A DNA stretch of 64,000 nt, taken from the NCBI GenBank assembly GCA_013399305.1, contig VXAI01000190.1, positions 186,001 through 250,000 of the forward strand, written 5' to 3'. Every line of letters starts with the position of its first letter. Within the stretch, counting starts at the first letter, position 1. Source of the stretch: Rostratula benghalensis (Eukaryota > Chordata > Aves > Charadriiformes > Rostratulidae). Positions 1-12,585 of this stretch are shown in pieces. Made by a program: the position numbers and the translations under genes. The notes under the pieces were generated by a model. The model saw only the letters and a list, made by a program, of their open reading frames with translations, did not search any database and was not told the origin of the DNA.

Positions 1-550
1 CTCTCTGCTTAATAATGGAGTAGACATGGCTCTGGCAAAAAGTACTTGATTTCCTCATTCTGTATTGCATGCAAAATTGTTTCAGGAGGAGGAATTTTCC
101 AAAGCAAGTTACCAGTCAAAAAATAACAGTGCATTGCAGAATTTAGCAATATTTTTTTCAGAGCAGTTGCTTGCATATGTGACAGCACCATTCAGGTTGC
201 AAAATACTGATGGATTTAAATTACTGCAGACACACTGTCTTAAAATCTTACAGGTTTTCACTAAGGCTGAATTTCAGGAAAACAAGCAACAATTGAAGAA
301 ACAATTGTGTCTAAAAATATAAATATTTGGAGAACACATATCTGAAGGGTAATGTCAACTAAGCTCAACATTGCAGATGTCCTAGAATTGTTTTTAAATA
401 TATCAATCCAATAAAATTATTTAACAGGGATTAGAAGGTTTGATAAACCAAAATCAGGGAAAATTCTTCAAAGACAATTAAATATAATATATTTCAAAGT
501 GCTCCACTTTGAATAGCATACTTATTCCTTTAAAAGCAAGAGTACACACA

Positions 551-606
551 TGATACTGCACTTATTAAACAGAATGCCTGATACTGTACTTATTGAATAT
601 AATGCT
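551..606. repeat. 28-bp tandem duplication, two diverged copies
   Basis: Units 551-578 and 579-606 both start tgatactg and align without gaps, with five differences over 28 positions. The divergence suggests an old local slippage or duplication event. No protein or RNA role is implied. Confidence 0.75.
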
Positions 607-1735
607 GAACCTGAAAAGTTAACCAGCAACACCGATACTTTGGCAACTGCCATCTGTTTAGTCATCTGGAAATCCCAGAGAAATAGCTGATGAGATTTGA
701 ATTTATTGCCATAAGAGACAGAAGGAGGTGTCCCTTAGTTTCAAGGGACAAAACCTCACTGACCAAACACCTGAGCTCTGCATTAAAATGACTTTGTCTT
801 GATCATTAACAAAAGTGTTGTTAATTGGGCCTTTCATCTTATAAATTGGGGGATAATCCTGCAAGGTTCTGAACAGTACTGAGTGCTACTTAAAAAGCCT
901 GAAATGTCGATGTAATTGGAAGAAAACATCAGCTTTCAGTATCTATTCCTAAACTAAAAATGTATGTTAAACATTTAGATTTCTGTGCACATCGTCAGGA
1001 AATGGAACACACAATTTATACACTGTGCTTGTGCTCATTCAGCTTAGAGAAAAGACACAGCTGAGTGGCTTGATTTCCTTCATTTAACAATAACTACTAA
1101 AGACAACTGGAGCATAGCACACTGCGATATCAACTTGCACCTACCTGAACAGGCGCAGCATTTTCATTCACTTTCCAGGCTGTATCTGGCAACCTTTTGA
1201 GTGTTCAATGTACATTTCATGTCCGTGCAATACAATAAGATCGTGAGATTAAATCTGACAAGTGAGCAGCCTTTTTTTCCCAGGAAAAAATATCTGCAGA
1301 CAAAAGTTGTCTTAGGAGAATGATCATGAAGTCAGTTGAAAGTATCTTTCTCTGCAAGCAGTAAGGAAAAATAACTGTGAATGTCATAATAGTTATAGCA
1401 AAAAATCCATCTTTTTATATATTAGGTGTTTTTACTGTAATAGTGCTGTATAGAATAGGACTGATTGCACCTGCCACTCACGCGGAGTGCCAGAACAGTG
1501 TACAGTATTTCTTCCTTAAATTATTTTAAACTATTTTTGTATTGCACACAGTTTTAAAGAATTCCCAAGTGCTATAATGAAAACAAATATACAGCAACTG
1601 GAACTAGGATTTTTTTATAAGTTTAAATAAAATACACAAAGCACCTGTTCAAAGAAAGAGATATGAACAAACTCCAACCTGGAATTGTTCTGTACAGGAT
1701 TATTCTTTTTAATTTTAATTTGGGATTTTTATGAT

Positions 1736-1789
1736 AAAAGAGATCTCATAAGGCAAAAGAGATCTCGTAAGGCAAAAACATCTCATAGA
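1736..1789. repeat. 19-bp tandem repeat, about 2.8 copies
   Basis: Unit aaaagagatctcataaggc (1736-1754) is followed by a copy with one change (1755-1773) and a partial third copy (1774-1789). Each unit carries the palindromic core agatctc. It is a small minisatellite-like array with little divergence between the first two units. Confidence 0.85.
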
Positions 1790-2402
1790 GTCATCCATCA
1801 CTTATTTCTGTTATGTTTTATATAGTGTTTGTTTTCAGTTTGACTAATTGTTCCCATTCTATCGGTATAAAGCTTTAATATTAAAAAGCACAAGTAATAT
1901 ATATTATAGAAGTAATATTTAGTAATATACTGTTCAGGAAACCAATGAAAGCAATGGAGCATAAGCAATGGAAAGCAGAAATTTGTTTTCCAGGAAGAAC
2001 GCAGAAATCATTGATGATTGATCACAGGCATAGAAAATTTGAATAGCACCTAGTAATCAATAATCTGTATTTTATAAAGGTACACTTAAAGAAGGATTCA
2101 GATATTTGTAGAATTTAAAAAGACAATTAAAAATGCATTCACTAATGTGTGGAACAATAAACATGGGAGAACGTTGTTAGGTGATCTGAAAACCTTGAAC
2201 TATTTTCTTAAATTTGAGCTATGATAGATTAGGAATTCACTTTACCTGAGCCCAAGACAAAAAGTATGAGTTCTCTGGTAGTCTAAACATTTGAATTAAA
2301 CTTGAAATTGATATAAGCTTGAAAGCTGTATAAAGAAACAATGTTCCAGGGTCTTAGATGCATATTCTACAGACCTTGGTTTTACAAAAGTCTCTCTCTC
2401 TC

Positions 2403-2713
2403 TGAGAGACACTTTTTACCAAAGCCTGTAGTAACTGGACGAGAGAAAACAGTTTTAAATTAAAAGAAGATAGATTTAGATTGAATAAAAAGAATAATTT
2501 TCTTTTATTATAAGCATGGTGAGATGTTACATAAAGTTGCCCAAAGAAGTTGTGGATGCCTCATCAATGGAAGTTTCAAGACCAGGCTGGATGTGGCTTT
2601 GAGAAACCTGATCTAGTGGAAGATGTTTCTGCCCATGGCAGGAGGGGTGGACTAGAAGATCTTTAAAAGTCCTTTCTCACCCAAACCATTCTGTGGTATT
2701 TTGACTCTATGAA
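2403..2713 (+). mobile_element. CR1 LINE, 5'-truncated 3' fragment
   Basis: This is a dead non-LTR retroposon fragment covering the end of CR1 ORF2 and the 3' UTR. Recognisable consensus stretches in order are a segment around 2418-2475 (accaaagcctgtagtaac, then tagatttagattga), gttgcccaaagaagttgtgg (2537-2556), then the run containing gatgtttctgcccatggcag and aagatctttaaaagtcc, and a decayed terminal repeat ending near actctatgaaa. The order and 3' end are those of avian CR1; many substitutions make it old and non-functional. The 5' edge lies near 2403-2411, next to an inverted copy of its own first bases (see findings). Confidence 0.9.
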
Positions 2714-5562
2714 ATCTTTGTGCTTTCATTGATTTTGTCTGTGATTTCTTCTCTAATATGCTTCTGATAATCTGGGTAGGAGCATTATATAAATATATTA
2801 AAGATCACAAAGAACTTAATTTCAAAGACAGTGGGGCCATTTCATGTACAATATACGGCATTTTTGTTGTAATGACACCTCAAGAAAACTTTTAGAGAAA
2901 TAGATCAAAGGATGCAAGGTATATAAACAGGTAAAAAAAAATCTGCTTTTGGATATATGATTATTTTAGCAAGACAGTCTTATAGTCTGACCCTCCATTT
3001 GAAAGGGGCTTAGGCTAAATTTGATTTAAATTAAAAACAAACAAACAAAACCAAAACAGAAAAGGATGAAAGTTCAAGGGCAAGGCATAGCTATGTTGCT
3101 ATCTGGAATGATTTAACGAACGCTAGCAGGCTTGCTGCAATAGATAGATTTTTCCAACTTTAGTCCAGGGCTTTCAACACTCTCCCATCTCCCACATTCG
3201 ATTGCTTTCTGTGAGATGAGGGAGGGTGTTTCTGACAGCACTTCTTGATTTAATTTTGTACTGTTGGGCAACAACATATCAGCCGTAGTGCCCCCCTGGT
3301 GGATTTGTACAAGCTGGGGGATATAGCAATATCCTATTGAATTTTTTTGCTATCATAGGCAGGATGCCAGACACAACAGAGAGAATTAATTATTAACAGT
3401 GCTGCTATCTTTCTAACGTAGCTTCAAGGCACTATTGTGTTTGCTCTCACTGATGGTGATCATTTCTCAACTGCTCCGTGTATAATGAAGTGCATATGCC
3501 TCTCAAATCTCAGCCCTTAATCTAGCAGGTTATCTGTTGTAACCAGAAATCCTGTCATTCCTGCAGTATGCAGGTATTGGAGCCTGTGATTTAAATTGCA
3601 AAACTCTCTGGTGTGGCAGTAATATGTTCAGGATTTCACTGGAAAGCATGTTCTGGCAGACACACATGGTACTGGACAAATTCATGGAGGTTGTGTGTTG
3701 GAAGAGTTTATGCTCATATATTCCAAAATAACCAGCAGAGAAGTATAAATACATCATAAGTATTTGTAGGTGACAACTGTCATTGCTTCAAGAAGGAGGT
3801 GACAATTGTCTTTTAACTCTACAAATACCTTAAAAGTTAAATTATTGTGAAGATCAAGGGCATACCTGAACAACCTCCTTTTTTTTTTTCTTTTTCCATC
3901 TTAAAGTTGCCATTTCCAATATCTTCAAAACTCAGCACTGTGGTGTTTCTTCACAGTCAAGAGTATCTGAACTGTGTCCTATGTAAATAAAACCTAACAA
4001 AGCCTTGGCAATATATGATAGTCCATGTATGTTGAGGAATGTATATCCTATCAATATTGCAATCCTGAATCATACTATGAGTAGGCTGAGGCAAATTTAG
4101 TGTAGAAATGAAGAAACAGATTGGGAAGGAGATTTTCAAAATTAACCATAAAATGAGCAAAGGCTAGTGGTTTTTTACTAAAAAAATTATGTGCTGAACC
4201 AAAGGAAGCTGAGATTAAAACTGTTTGTTTTCTTAATATTTATAAAACACAAAAGTTCTTCATGTGGCCAAATAGGCAAGAAAGGGGCAAGTGATTTCTT
4301 TCTAAGTGTCCCAGGTAATTAACAAGGGATGTTTTTCACCATTCCAAATATGAGGAGTTTCCAGTTTAAGCCCCAGTTCATGCACAAATTGAGAGCTGTG
4401 TAGAAAATTTATTTTCAGAAGAAGCTAAAATTTTCAAACTGTGAGTCAGCAAGTCTGGATCTGAAGGAAAAATACTCCTTAGTACAAAATGAATTTTTTT
4501 TCATTTGAGAATTTCAACAGGATCATTTTTTTTGTGTTTACTCTTAAGAGTTTACTTATGTATGATTTCTTTATTTACATGTATCCTTAAAATGTAATTA
4601 TTCAAATAATATAAAATAATTGTAAAACAAAATAGTGCTGAAGCATGGGATGGAAATTTTATGGTATTTCAACATTGTCATAATTCCTTTTGAAAAAAAA
4701 TTCAACCAAAATTTCTTAAAAACTTCCCGGAGATAATGAGACAATGAGACATCAATCAATTGGTATTTTCAAGAGAAAAGCAATCATCTGTCAAAATTAC
4801 TTCTCATATTCTCTTGAGATTGATTGTCTTAAAGAATAAGTTGATTCATTAGATTAATGGTAATATTCAAATGTTTGCAAAGAAAGGCTGGGGAAAACCT
4901 ACACAAAAGAGGTCCCTCCCATCTTTTTCCATTTCTCAATTCTTTCTGCTTGTGTGTAAGTAGGTAGACACATATTTTAGATTCTAGATTGAAAGCCTGC
5001 ATTTGAAAAGTGATATAATGGATTTTGTTGTTTTGTTTTCTTGTTTAAAGTTAATAGCTGAAAAGTTCAAATGTTGTACTTAGTACGAGCTAGATTAGAT
5101 TTTTACTAATATTGAGTTAAATTCTTGGTAAATAAACCAAAAACTTTAGTAATTACTTTTCCTTACTTATTTAGAACTAAAAATGGGTCTGGATTCTTAT
5201 ATCAAAAATGTTTTTAAAATCATGGTTAGCTAAGCTACGTTTCTATGCCTATTGGTATATACAGTGAGTGAAGTAGATAGATAAGCAAATTAGGTTTTCA
5301 AAGTCACTTGGAAAGCTGTAATAAATTTAATATACTGCCACAATGGACAGTATGGCCTTCTGTAATCAGAAGATGATAAGGTGTAAGGCTTTTATTTTTT
5401 ATTTTTATTTCAAAATCTGATAATATCTGAGGTGAAAAGATGAAAAGAAAGAACAAAACAAAAGTAACAATAAAGATATTTGTTTGTCAAATGATTGTAC
5501 TCCCTTCACTCAAGGTATGATTTGACAGCTTGATATCATGCCCTTTTACATAGTTTCTCTTA
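2714..5562. other. Gene-free stretch with a CTCF-like word and a fold-back
   Basis: No coding signal was found. It contains an A/C-rich low-complexity tract (3033-3059), a CTCF-like motif on the minus strand (3284-3303) and a nested fold-back at 3757-3832. The 3100-3500 part looks less low-complexity than its surroundings, so it is the most plausible place here for a conserved non-coding element, but conservation cannot be judged from one sequence. Confidence 0.6.
3284..3303 (-). promoter_or_regulatory. CTCF-like binding word (near match)
   Basis: Read on the minus strand the site is TCCACCAGGGGGGCACTACG. It closely resembles the CTCF core CCACCAGGGGGCRCTA, but has six Gs where the usual core has five. 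A one-base insertion in the core normally weakens binding. This is therefore a candidate only, seen by eye and not scored against a matrix. Confidence 0.3.
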
Positions 5563-5586
5563 CATAAAACAGAATGCTGTTTTATG
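5563..5586. repeat. Perfect 10-bp stem hairpin
   Basis: Arms cataaaacag and ctgttttatg are perfectly complementary around an AATG loop. The sequence is too short for a miRNA precursor. It is either chance in AT-rich DNA or a small replication-slippage product. Confidence 0.6.
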
Positions 5587-6535
5587 GGAAAATGGAACTT
5601 CATCTCTCTTCTCAGGCTGAAACCATTGTATATATTCATCAGGTAATCAAGGATGCATCTTACAGTGGAGGAGATAAGGAAAACAAATAAAAAGTCAAAA
5701 AATTCATTTATCTAGAGACTTGCTGCAAATACTCAGTTGCTTTACTGGAGGTTGTTGTTTTATAAACAATATTTGAAATCATTTTTATGTTTGCAGGGGC
5801 ATAGAGGTTATTTACCTTTGGTTTTTTGCGGACGTGCTAATTCTGGAATACCTAATTTTAATACAAGTCATGTGATTTTAGGTTGAGTTTAGGTAGAAAT
5901 CAAGAAGTTTGGAGTTCAAGCCTAGCTTTGATGACAAGTAATGAATAGGGTCTACCTCATAAACAGTTTGAAAAAAAAATCATTCCAAAAGTACTTAAAC
6001 TGAACTTCTGGAGAAGATTTCAGATTTCAGTTGCAATACCTGATAATGTTTATGCATCTTCAGTTCTAGCTAGTGAATCTTTTCTCCTTGTTTCGCACCT
6101 TGTTTTGAATTGCTGAGAACTTCTGGGAGAGTTCAGTAAAGTAACCATACACATTTCTATTCAGCAAAATATAAAAACTCTGGGACGTCAGAAAAAATAT
6201 AAATGTGGAGCTTGGTTAAGAAGGAAAGCGTGGAAAGGTTGCATCAGACCTGCAACATGCATGTATTCTCTTCCCAAATATATTACTCTTTCCACATATA
6301 TATATCGCTGATTACATTCCCTTTACAAGCAGTTTCCTTGCAACCTCACCATGAAAGCTTTTTCCAAGCTTTTTACATATTAGATTTTCTGTTTGATATC
6401 ATTGTGACACTGATAGTATTGATAGTTACTGTATTTCAGTAGTTTGCTGAGCAGAAGTAGGAAAAGTGTCTCAGTTAAGCTGTGTGACTCTAAGTCAAAT
6501 GGTGGCTGCGTAGGGTGTGGCAGGGACCTCAGAAC

Positions 6536-6565
6536 AGATGTAGGTTGTCCAGATGTAGGTTGTCC
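6536..6565. repeat. 15-bp exact tandem duplication
   Basis: agatgtaggttgtcc occurs at 6536-6550 and again at 6551-6565 without a mismatch, followed by a partial ag-ttg continuation. The exactness suggests a recent slippage event. It could be length-polymorphic. Confidence 0.85.
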
Positions 6566-8850
6566 AGTTGTAATGACCAGCAGCTCCACAAGGGACAGAT
6601 TCTCAGCCTCGGTGCAGAAGTGACAAGCGGGAACTTACTGGGGAGGTCTGATGAGTTAACACCTTCCTTTTGGCAGAACCAAACATCCCGTACTCCTTCT
6701 CCTGCCCTCCTCCTACATGTCCACTGCACTGAGACCACCTCTGCTTGCACTTCCAAATGTGAGCAGAAATGAAGAAATTCAGACCCTGGGTATTACAAGG
6801 GCACAGTTTTGCCCTATTTGGTGAATTTGAGGAAGATTAAATACAGTGACTCAAATATAATTGGTACTTTTGAAAAAATATTTTGTGGTTTGCCATATAG
6901 GAACAAGACAAACCAAAGCTATTTTACAGCAGTATTGCAAAGGCTGGTAACATTTTTAGAGCACAGAAGAGCATTTTTTGAAGGAGAGTACTATCTGCAG
7001 CCTTGATATTTGCTGAGTAAAAGCAACAGATAGCCCTCATTTCACTTCCATGTTTGTTGAACAAGGTTTGAGTGTTGTCATGTGGTTTTACATTTCACTC
7101 ACTTGTGTATTCATTTGTTTTCATGGAACAATCCCCACAGAGCAATGCAGAAAAAAAGGAAATGTGTGAGCAACGCTATCAGTTCTCAAATGTCCGTGCA
7201 GAAAGAAATAGAAATTGTAATTATTCACTGTGTTAAATAACATCCTTTCAATGTCTAACATTTATTTTGAATGTTAGCATCCAATTAGCATGTAATAATA
7301 TAAAGACCCTTACGTTACAATATCTTGCAGCACAGGGGGTTTGTGTAGCTAGTTTCCACCCATTATTTGTACATTTCTGATTTGCTTAGTATGAATATAA
7401 TCAGGGAGAAATATAGTAACATAGAAAACAATTCTGTTTCAGCAGAAACTCACACAAATGCATCACGATACAAGGGAGCAAAGAAGACTGTATTAAAAAA
7501 GAAAGGGCAAAGCATTTAACCAAAAGAAAACTTCATCTGCAAGAGGATGTGATTGAAGCAGGAGATGGCTGAGTAACCCAGTTATATATGACACTGTTAA
7601 AGACAATCAGGATGAGCACCTGAAATAAATGTCAATATGATCCAAAATACCCCCAAGGGGTACCAGAACGAAGAGAAGTGACAAGCTAGCGTGTCTGTCC
7701 TACAAAACTGATGTTGCTGTCGCTACCGCTGGAGATAATATCACCCAGGACACAGAAGTTCTTCTCAAACAACATGTAAAAATAGGCTCACACAGACAAA
7801 ACACACATTGCTTTTTAAGCTTCAAAATGGGAAAACAATCATAAAAATAAGGTTGCACATAAAAGAACAAACCTTTTATACCTATAAGAAGGAGAGGAAG
7901 GCAAAGAGATAAAGTCATTTACAGGAGTGTGACAGAAACTTTATACTGCATGGTATATCTGAGGGTATAAGACAACAAGAATTCCATATGGTATGGGTCC
8001 AAGTGGATAGAAATTTCTGAGAGCTGCAAGAGAATAAATTCCTAATTATGAATGAGAAGAAACTTAATTAGCTACAGACCAAGCAACAAAGAATTACACA
8101 CTGATCTCCATTTTAGCTTCTACATGCTAAATTATAAAGCACTTGTGCTACCAAAGAAATATTTTTGGCTTTCTGACAATTTTTTTAATAGTTTTCCCAA
8201 AGTAATATAACTTTGTGATTGGGTGTCATAGTAATATGCTGAAGTCAAGCAACAAAAAAGTTATTCATCTTACTGTGTAAAAAATATCGTATTTAATTAG
8301 AATCCTAATTTGTTAAGAGCATCCTCTACATATTGTATACCTGCAGTTCAGAATGACTACTAAACTTTAACATGTGTGATTTTAGAAAGTATAAACCTCT
8401 GTCTTCAAACTTAGGGAGAGTACTAAGGCAAAATCCTTTTGTACAAATAACACATCACCTGGAAAAAGGGCTTAAATCAAGGTTTGGTATCCCACACCCA
8501 TGTCTAGAAGAGAAAATAATCCTAAAATGCTTTATTGTTAAAATAAATAAAATATATATGAAATAGTATCATAGGGTAGATGTATGAAAGCTCAAAAAAA
8601 TATGAATTAATGTTTAGCTGCATGCTACCTACAGCTCAGATTTTCTGATGTTCTAGTGTTTATGTCTAGCCCCAAAATCTTTGGAAAATGAGATCTCTTA
8701 CAGATGAAGTAGTATAAAATTAGTACAATCCTATGAATCCTTAGAAGTCTTATTAGCACTGTAAGGAAAGGATATTTGTATATTGTCCTGGATGCCTTGC
8801 ATTTGAAGCAACTAATCATGTTCAGAGGAACAGGAATTTAAGGAGATAAT

Positions 8851-8893
8851 AAATTATTAAATAGCAGATTGAACTATTTAAATTATTAAATAG
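8851..8893. repeat. Short direct repeat, 29-bp period
   Basis: The 14-mer aaattattaaatag is present at 8851-8864 and 8880-8893. Between and around the copies the reverse word ctatttaa also occurs, so the segment can form small AT-only stems. It is low-complexity sequence with no inferred function. Confidence 0.5.
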
Positions 8894-9450
8894 TATTATA
8901 ATCAACATCTTTTAAATACCTCTTTTCATATTCTAGTTGACATTGATAGTCTTTTAGCCCAGTGTTTCTACCAAAGTAAATAAACAATATTAGTGAACAG
9001 ATAAATCTACACTCATGCACTTTTCCCTTTCATCACTTTATTGTCTTCTCTGTTCTTGTTATCTATGTTCCACTCATGAAAAATAAAAAAAAAAAAACCC
9101 AAAATAAAATAACAAAGATGAAATCTGTGGTGATCTTTGTCCCTGGTACTGTGTGGCTACAAATACAATCACTCCTGCAAGGATTTCTCCTAGTTTGGCT
9201 TATCATGGTGTTTGCTGGCATTCCAAGTCCACCTCAAAACTTCTTAATTGCATAAAGGATATTCCCAGCAGCTGTTTTGTTCCTTTGAACTCTTGTAGAA
9301 ATTCTGATTTAGGGAGGAAATTATTTATCAAAAGTTATTAAAAAAAACAATTGATTGGCTCCAGACATACCCCTGTAAGAACACTAAGTACTTCTAGACA
9401 CTATTTTTCTTGTGTCCTGCTTTGTTTTGGTGGGCTTTTGGTTTTTTTTG

Positions 9451-9468
9451 TTTTTTTTTTTTTTTTTT
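9451..9468. repeat. Poly-T run (18 T)
   Basis: An uninterrupted run of 18 T follows T-rich sequence broken by single or double G (from about 9418). There is no adjoining gene copy that would make it the tail of a processed pseudogene. Runs of this kind are common slippage sites. Confidence 0.85.
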
Positions 9469-12400
9469 CAATATCTGTACAAATGATAAAAGAGTACAGC
9501 TGAGGCATGATCCAGCATGGAGAGGAACATACAAACATAAAATTTCTCTCTTAAAACAATTAAAAGAGCACGAGGAAACAATCCCAGCCTAATCCTAAAG
9601 TGGTACAGTTTAAGAAAAATAGATCTTAACTGCAGCGTTTTCCCTGGGTGGTGAAAACAGTTTGAGTCTGGGAATATGCAATACATATGCAATCTTGTTT
9701 ATATTAGAACCAAAAACTCTGCATCTCACTTTCACTCATGATCATGTGTTCAGTGTTTATTTTCTGTGCTGCATGTGTTTAATACCTGCCACTACAAAAC
9801 TCAACATGTAAATTTCTTGTGTGCTTTACTTTAAAATATTATTACAGTATTCAGGAGCAGGGTGCAAGAATATATAGACAGATGGCATATGTATTCTTAA
9901 TAAGTGGGTTTTGCTTATTCCCAACAGATGTTTTTTTGCTTTATTCAGTATTAAGGTTGGGCAAAACAGTTCTCAAAAAAGGAAAAAAAAGAAGTAAAAC
10001 ATTTTCTCTTGAGGTTTATCTGAATAAAAACATTGAAATTGTTTTTACATTTAATGCCCCAACCCTTTCTAGATGAAAAGGAGTTGAAGATTGAAACAAA
10101 GACTGTAATAGTAAGCATTTAAGAAGGAACAACATTTGCAGTATTAATTTTTATCCTATATGACTTCGACACCTTTCTTCCTTCCACCATTGGATTTAGA
10201 ATTAAGCTTTCTTGAATCTCTAAAGAACTCTTTGAGTTATGACATCCATTAACCTTCAGAAAATCTTCTATCCTGTTTCTCCTTGAATTCTCCAACTTAT
10301 TCTCTTTTAATATACAACATATAAAGTGTCCAAATGAAATAAGTGAAGGACTTCTCAGCATAACCTAGAGTCTTCTCGTGGTCTGTGCAAACATTATAAA
10401 CTATGCTGTAGTTGCTGAAGCTTTGAACATTTAACTTTAGTAATCTTAGTATAAAGCACACTACCAACATGTGGAGGACAAAACATATTTCCTGCACAAC
10501 TTGCCCAAAAGAGCAAAACTCCCAATCCAGTGAAAATGAAAAGCAATTTTAATCCAGTAGCATGTTATTGTAGTGACAGGTGTCCCCCCCTGCAAAGTTT
10601 CAGGCCTTTGCCATCAGCTAGATCAGTGCCCATACTGTGAAAGAATTAGTTACAAAAGTGATTTTAATAGTGACTTTATATCCCCACTCTTGATAACAAA
10701 CCCAAGAAACTGTTTCTTCACAGGGCTTCTAATAACTTCTTTGTGGACAGAGACAAAGCTCGGGAATTTTAAGACAGCCATAAAAACAGAAGTGGATTTT
10801 CAATGGGAATTCAGAATAGAAACACTTGGAATTGCAAGCTTAGAGTCATCCCTAGCGTTCTAGCTATGATTTTTGTTTTACTTGAACGCAAATATTCACT
10901 CTTTGTGTTTGGAGTGCATACACATATATTTCTATGCTACGAATGTTTGAGTTAAATAGCATGCGAGTTACAGGACTATGAGTCATTTACCACACAGTAT
11001 TTTTTTGGAGTTTAGAGAAAATCACTTGGGAAGACAAGATAAAACCAGCACTATAAAACCAGTCAGTAGATTACTTTGAAGCATACACCAGAATATTGAT
11101 AGTTTGTCACAAATAGTAAATAATCAGATGTGGAGTTATATTAAGTAATTTGGGAAATAGTAGATATCTTTAAGCTGGCAGACCTATTCTGCTTTATAAA
11201 GACTGAGATTTTATTTAAAGAAAAGAACCTTAGAGCTGTTGAACTTAAAATCATCATGGAAACAGAAATATTCCATTCTATTCCTTTCTGAATATGTGTT
11301 AGACAAAGAAGCTTAGAGGTTTTGTAAACCCTGCACACTAAAAGGCTATATAAAGAATTTGCATCTTCTTTTTTGCTCTGATAAAATTTGGAAGGAGACA
11401 CCAGAAGTTTAACACCTCCTATTTTGGGGATAAAGACTTTCTGTCTATAGGTATTTCCTAGATTACAAAGGACAGAAGTAACAGGTGTTTTCAGTCAAGA
11501 AAATCACTATGGCTCAATTTACTATGGTATCTTGACAATGAATAATGAGACTGCATTCAATTGACTAAGTATTATTTACTGCAGGAGGAACTACAGCTGA
11601 AAAAAGGGAATCAAAGACTTTAAGACACTGATCATCTTAATCTTTCTTTAATCAAAAGAGAATACTAATCTTATATGAATGTGTGTGGGAAATATGCATT
11701 GAGAAGTCACTTTGTTGGGAGGTTAAAGCAATTGCAAAATATTAGTTCCAGGAATTGCTCAGAAAATTGTGCAAGAAATCCTCTATGCTGGTAAATCCAC
11801 TGGTGGGAGGATGACAGCTCAGGGATTATTATTTTTTTTTTTTTTTAAATGGAAAGTAGTTTTCTCTGCTAGGAAACTGCCCTAACCACAAAGAGAAAGA
11901 TTCACTCTGAAAATATGAACTTGGTCTGTTACATTCTTAGTTTCAGGAAGGAAGTAGGATCTCTTAAAACCCTGGCTGCTGAAAACAATAGATTAGAGAA
12001 ACACCTCTGCTTTCATTTTACAAATGAATATATAGAGATCTCTCTTAGTTGCTAGGGAAGCCAAAACGATGTTTAAATTCAAAAATAAGAATGGAAGTTT
12101 AGCATTTACTATTTTAAACCTCATTAATTTAAAAATCTGTCTTCTGGCTTCAAGAGGTCCAGGCTCAGGGTTTGGCAGTGTTAGGAATTGGCAACACTGT
12201 CCACTTCCACCCATGATAACTTCATAGGCAGTTGAGAAGATGTTTCAGCATGTTAAAATGTAGGTCACATTGGGACAGTAAGATGGGGACAATTTCATTG
12301 GGATAAGGAACTTTTCCTCTGTATCAAAAATGAGGAAGCAGGTAACTTTTCTCCCACACACATAGTCCACACATTGTCTCTGCAATTTCTCTATCAAATG

Positions 12401-12585
12401 GATAGGAGAGCATCAGCTTTCAAACACCAGGAAAGGGGAGGAACAGGCCATTAAATATCACGGCAAAAATCTGAAGACAGTTCAATGGAAACAATTCAAT
12501 TATGCCAAGAGGTCCTAGAAGAAGGAAATACCTTGTTCATGTAAACATGCAGACTCAAATTCATCACAAGACAGTTTATTGGCAC
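9469..12585. other. Gene-free stretch
   Basis: No coding region is supportable. Short frames on both strands (for example 10119-10497 minus and 10573-10863 plus) show no family resemblance. A pair of ATATGCAAT words 11 bp apart lies at 9674-9693, and a T15 run at 11832-11846. Nothing else stands out. Confidence 0.65.

Larger units (their letters stand above)
1..2402. other. Gene-free AT-rich stretch
   Basis: No exon-like or long open frame is supportable; the few short frames (up to 85 codons) have no recognisable family. The stretch holds a 28-bp tandem duplication (551-606), a small perfect hairpin (729-750: arms tgtccctt and aagggaca, 6-nt loop) and a 19-bp tandem repeat (1736-1789). The rest is unremarkable non-coding sequence. 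It ends at the 5' edge of a truncated CR1. Confidence 0.7.
5587..9450. other. Gene-free AT-rich stretch
   Basis: No supportable gene was found. It holds a 15-bp exact tandem duplication (6536-6565), a short stem at 7255-7277 (ctaacatt / aatgttag), a 29-bp-spaced direct repeat (8851-8893) and A-rich runs near 9079-9110. Overlapping short frames at 6380-6772 on both strands arise from a locally less AT-rich patch and have no recognisable family. Confidence 0.65.

Noticed and set aside
5563..5586. Hairpins followed by T runs as bacterial-type terminators
   Set aside because: The window is vertebrate nuclear DNA, and the stems are not followed by T tracts in any consistent way.
5900..5990. Possible MIR-like phrases (ttcaagcctagctttgatga, tctacctcataaa)
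   Set aside because: The pieces are in a plausible order but too short and too close together to support a call.
6466..6505. Phrase agctgtgtgactctaagtca, resembling a MIR core
   Set aside because: Only one short stretch fits, with nothing consistent on either side.
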